Assembly: GCA_046328115.1 (NCBI GenBank)
Contig: JAXLXE010000004.1
Coordinates: forward strand, 558,001 to 622,000
DNA length: 64,000 nt
From: JAXLXE01 sp046328115
GTDB lineage: Bacteria > Chloroflexota > UBA6077 > JACCZL01
Reading direction: 5' to 3'
Under the pieces are notes generated by a model. That model saw only the letters and a list, made by a program, of their open reading frames with translations, searched no databases and was not told the DNA's origin. Below are positions 62,215 through 64,000 of this stretch, in pieces (position 1 is the first letter of the stretch; every line of letters starts with the position of its first letter). A program made the position numbers and the translations under genes.

Positions 62215-62703
62215 ATGGCGGATTCCAGTTTTGACGTTGTCTCGCAGTACGACCGGCAGGAGCTGGTCAACGCGATCGATCAGTCGCTGCGCGAGGTCCG
62301 GACACGATTTGACCTGAAGGACACGGGCAGCGAGATAAGCCTGGAGAAGGACTCGATCGCCATGGCCAGCGCCAGCGAGTTCACCCTCCAGCAGATGAAG
62401 GACCTGTTCCTCACGAAGGTCGTGCGCCGCGAGCTATCGCCCAAGATCTTCGACTGGGGCAAGGTTGAGGAGGCCAGCCGGGGGACCGTGCGTCAGCAGG
62501 TGAAGCTGCGCGCGGGGATCGACCAGGACCTGGCCCGCAAGATCGTGAAACTAATCCGAGACAACCAACCCAAGCTCAAGGCCACCATCCAGGGCGACGC
62601 CGTGCGTGTGTCCGGCGCCTCCAAGGACGCCCTCCAGGCGGCCATCAAGCTGCTGCGCGAGCAGGACTACCCGGTGCCGTTGCAGTTTGTGAATTACCGG
62701 TAG
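62215..62703 (+). CDS. yajQ: YajQ-family nucleotide-binding protein
   Basis: 162 residues, full length for the family: 'ADSSFDVVSQYDRQELVNAID' at the start, 'TRFDLKDTGSEISLEKD', 'SPKIFDWGKVEEASRGTVRQQV', and 'DYPVPLQFVNYR' at the C-terminus. The two-ferredoxin-like fold binds nucleotides; in Xanthomonas a homolog binds cyclic di-GMP and modulates transcription. The local role is unknown. It has a purine-rich Shine-Dalgarno-like stretch upstream. Confidence 0.93.
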   Translation: MADSSFDVVSQYDRQELVNAIDQSLREVRTRFDLKDTGSEISLEKDSIAMASASEFTLQQMKDLFLTKVVRRELSPKIFDWGKVEEASRGTVRQQVKLRAGIDQDLARKIVKLIRDNQPKLKATIQGDAVRVSGASKDALQAAIKLLREQDYPVPLQFVNYR

Positions 62704-62875
62704 GACGGGGCGAGCGCAGCCGGCAGAGAGCCACCGGCCTGGCAGCCTTCCCCACGAAAATTGTAGCCTCGTCACGCCATGCGGGATCCAAGCACGCTGC
62801 AGGACTCGCAATCAGAGACTGGGCGTGCGTCGACCACTTATCCGGACGCCGCCGCGCCCAGACGATCTGAGAACC

Positions 62876-63627
62876 TCAGAACGAAGCAGCACCGCCACCG
62901 ACGAACTTCTGTGTATCTCGGCAGTCGTCGCGAATCAGGAATGGTAGGGTGGTAGCCCCGCCAACTTGATGGTGAAGGTCGAACGAGAAGCTGTAGAGAC
63001 GTGAGTCCGGACTGAAGCGCGCGGGAGGCATTTGCGTTGGTGGCCGCCCCGGTAGCGAGACCAGCGCATTTGGATTCGGAACGTGCAATGGATCCGGTGT
63101 GAAGACGAGCTGACCGATTGAACCGGAGCCAGCGGTCACGATAACCCTAAGCTCATTCGTGCCCACCACCTGCGCGATGACAGACGCGGCAGGCGAGGCC
63201 GGACCGCATCCGCTCGGCGGGGTTACCGCGAGCAAACCTGAGGCCGCATTGTTCGCTCCGACGGGATCGGTCTGATCCGGCCCGGCCCTCAACGCCACGG
63301 AATGTACAAAGCCACCGCGGCTAAGCGTCTGAATCGGGATGGAGATACTCACAGGCGCGTTGGCGTGCATCAAGCCAAGGTTACACGTCAGCCGGCGTAC
63401 CCCGCTGGTCAACGCGCACCCATTCGGCAGGTTCGCAGCCTGGAAGACAAGCCCGGCCCCGTCCGCGGCCGAATCGTCCGGTAACGTGTAGTTGAAAATA
63501 ACGTTGGTCGCCGTTCCGGGACCGAGGTTCGTGACGGTCACACCCGCCCATCCGACACTCCCGACCGCCAGCGGACTGGCTGGGCCCGTCAACGAGATGG
63601 AGAGATCCGCCGGCGGTACGTAACTAC
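62876..63627 (-). pseudogene. DUF11-domain surface protein remnant, 5' end missing
   Basis: The C-terminal 250 residues read as a secreted protein with a DUF11 repeat ('ADLSISLTGPASPLAVGS', 'VTVTNLGPGTATNVIFNYTLP'), followed by Ser/Gly-rich beta sequence with several Cys pairs and a final 'FVGGGAASF'. Upstream of about 63627 the frame runs into the transposase gene in another register and makes nonsense, so the signal peptide and earlier repeats are missing. Probably the remainder of a larger extracellular protein cut by the IS element. Confidence 0.65.
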
Positions 63628-64000
63628 TCAGCTGGCGTATGCAGCGGCCAGTGGCGAGGGACCGGAGAGCATGCGGATCGCGGCGTAGAGATTGTGGCCC
63701 TGTTTGCGCGCGGTCTGCAGGACGCTGGTGAGAATCGCGGAGGTCTGGCTGCCCCACTCCGACCGATACCCTCCGGTCACTTTGCGGTGGATCACGCTGT
63801 TGCGCAAGTCACGCTCGGAGGCATTGTTGGTCGGCTCTACCCCGTCACGCTCCAAGAACACAAAGAGCTCGGACCACAACCGCTGGTAGCGTTGCTGCAG
63901 TCGCCGGGCCATGCCCTTGCCCAGCGGTGGCCCTTTGATCAACCGCTCCGCGGCGTTGACAATCCGGACCCTCCGTCGTTGGAAGCTCTCCGCACTGATC
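63628..64000 (-). mobile_element. IS66-like transposase, C-terminal part (5' end outside window)
   Basis: The minus-strand frame is open to base 64000. The visible 120 residues contain the IS66-type C-terminal catalytic region: 'LERDGVEPTNNASERDLRNSVIHRKVTGG' (adjoining motifs; the Glu in 'TNNASERDLR' is the last of the DDE triad), then 'SQTSAILTSVLQTARKQGHNLYAAI'. It is a typical IS66 ending with an extra 'SPLAAAYAS' tail. No terminal inverted repeat can be defined because only the 3' side is inside the window. Confidence 0.8.

Overview
The window is a GC-rich bacterial chromosome segment carrying about 50 protein genes and no recognisable rRNA or tRNA. Several traits suggest a Chloroflexota-type bacterium: many Ala/Pro-rich lipoproteins of the form '...LLAACA', repeated LLM-class (F420/FMN) oxidoreductases, starts at GTG and TTG, promoters that are mostly just a -10 box and sometimes leaderless, Hsp20, GuaB3, and a compact purine operon. 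This is inferred from gene content and style, not from a phylogenetic marker.

Region 1 (1-18.8 kb) is accessory metabolism. It holds a glycosyltransferase cut by the left edge, a beta-propeller lipoprotein, two LLM oxidoreductases, a GSAM-like aminotransferase, two MFS transporters, an orphan sugar-type binding protein, two ThDP-dependent acetolactate-synthase-like enzymes on either side of an NHL-repeat protein, a Phd antitoxin with a frameshifted PIN toxin, a VOC protein, a YgiD-type dioxygenase, a Coa1-like membrane protein, a frameshifted GNAT acetyltransferase and a cupin.

Region 2 (18.9-32.6 kb) starts with two overlapping radical SAM/SPASM genes. The first resembles AhbC of the siroheme-dependent heme route. 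Then come a pyruvate kinase operon, a glycosyltransferase/methyltransferase pair, a copper cluster (CopC, a CopC-CopD-cytochrome c fusion and two small membrane proteins), an ABC exporter and Hsp20.

Region 3 (32.7-48.9 kb) holds an enolase-superfamily dehydratase, a large alpha/beta hydrolase, two tandem adenylate-forming-enzyme-like paralogs, an M24 peptidase, a LuxR/NB-ARC/TPR regulator next to an 18-bp palindrome, and an amidohydrolase plus a peptide/nickel-type ABC importer lacking its ATPases.

Region 4 (48.9-59.9 kb) is a purine operon in the order purL (with a PurS-like N-terminus), purQ, purM, a purC-purF fusion, purD, purN, purE (class II-like, no purK) and a guaB3-type gene. Most genes overlap or nearly touch, so they are probably co-transcribed. 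An 18-bp perfect palindrome lies upstream of purL. The most striking element is the PurC-PurF fusion: PurF is an Ntn amidotransferase whose catalytic cysteine must be N-terminal, yet here it sits at residue 261.

Region 5 (59.9-64 kb) holds a phosphotriesterase-family hydrolase, a sarcosine-oxidase-like flavoprotein, yajQ, and a DUF11-protein remnant directly abutting the 3' end of an IS66-like transposase that runs off the right edge.
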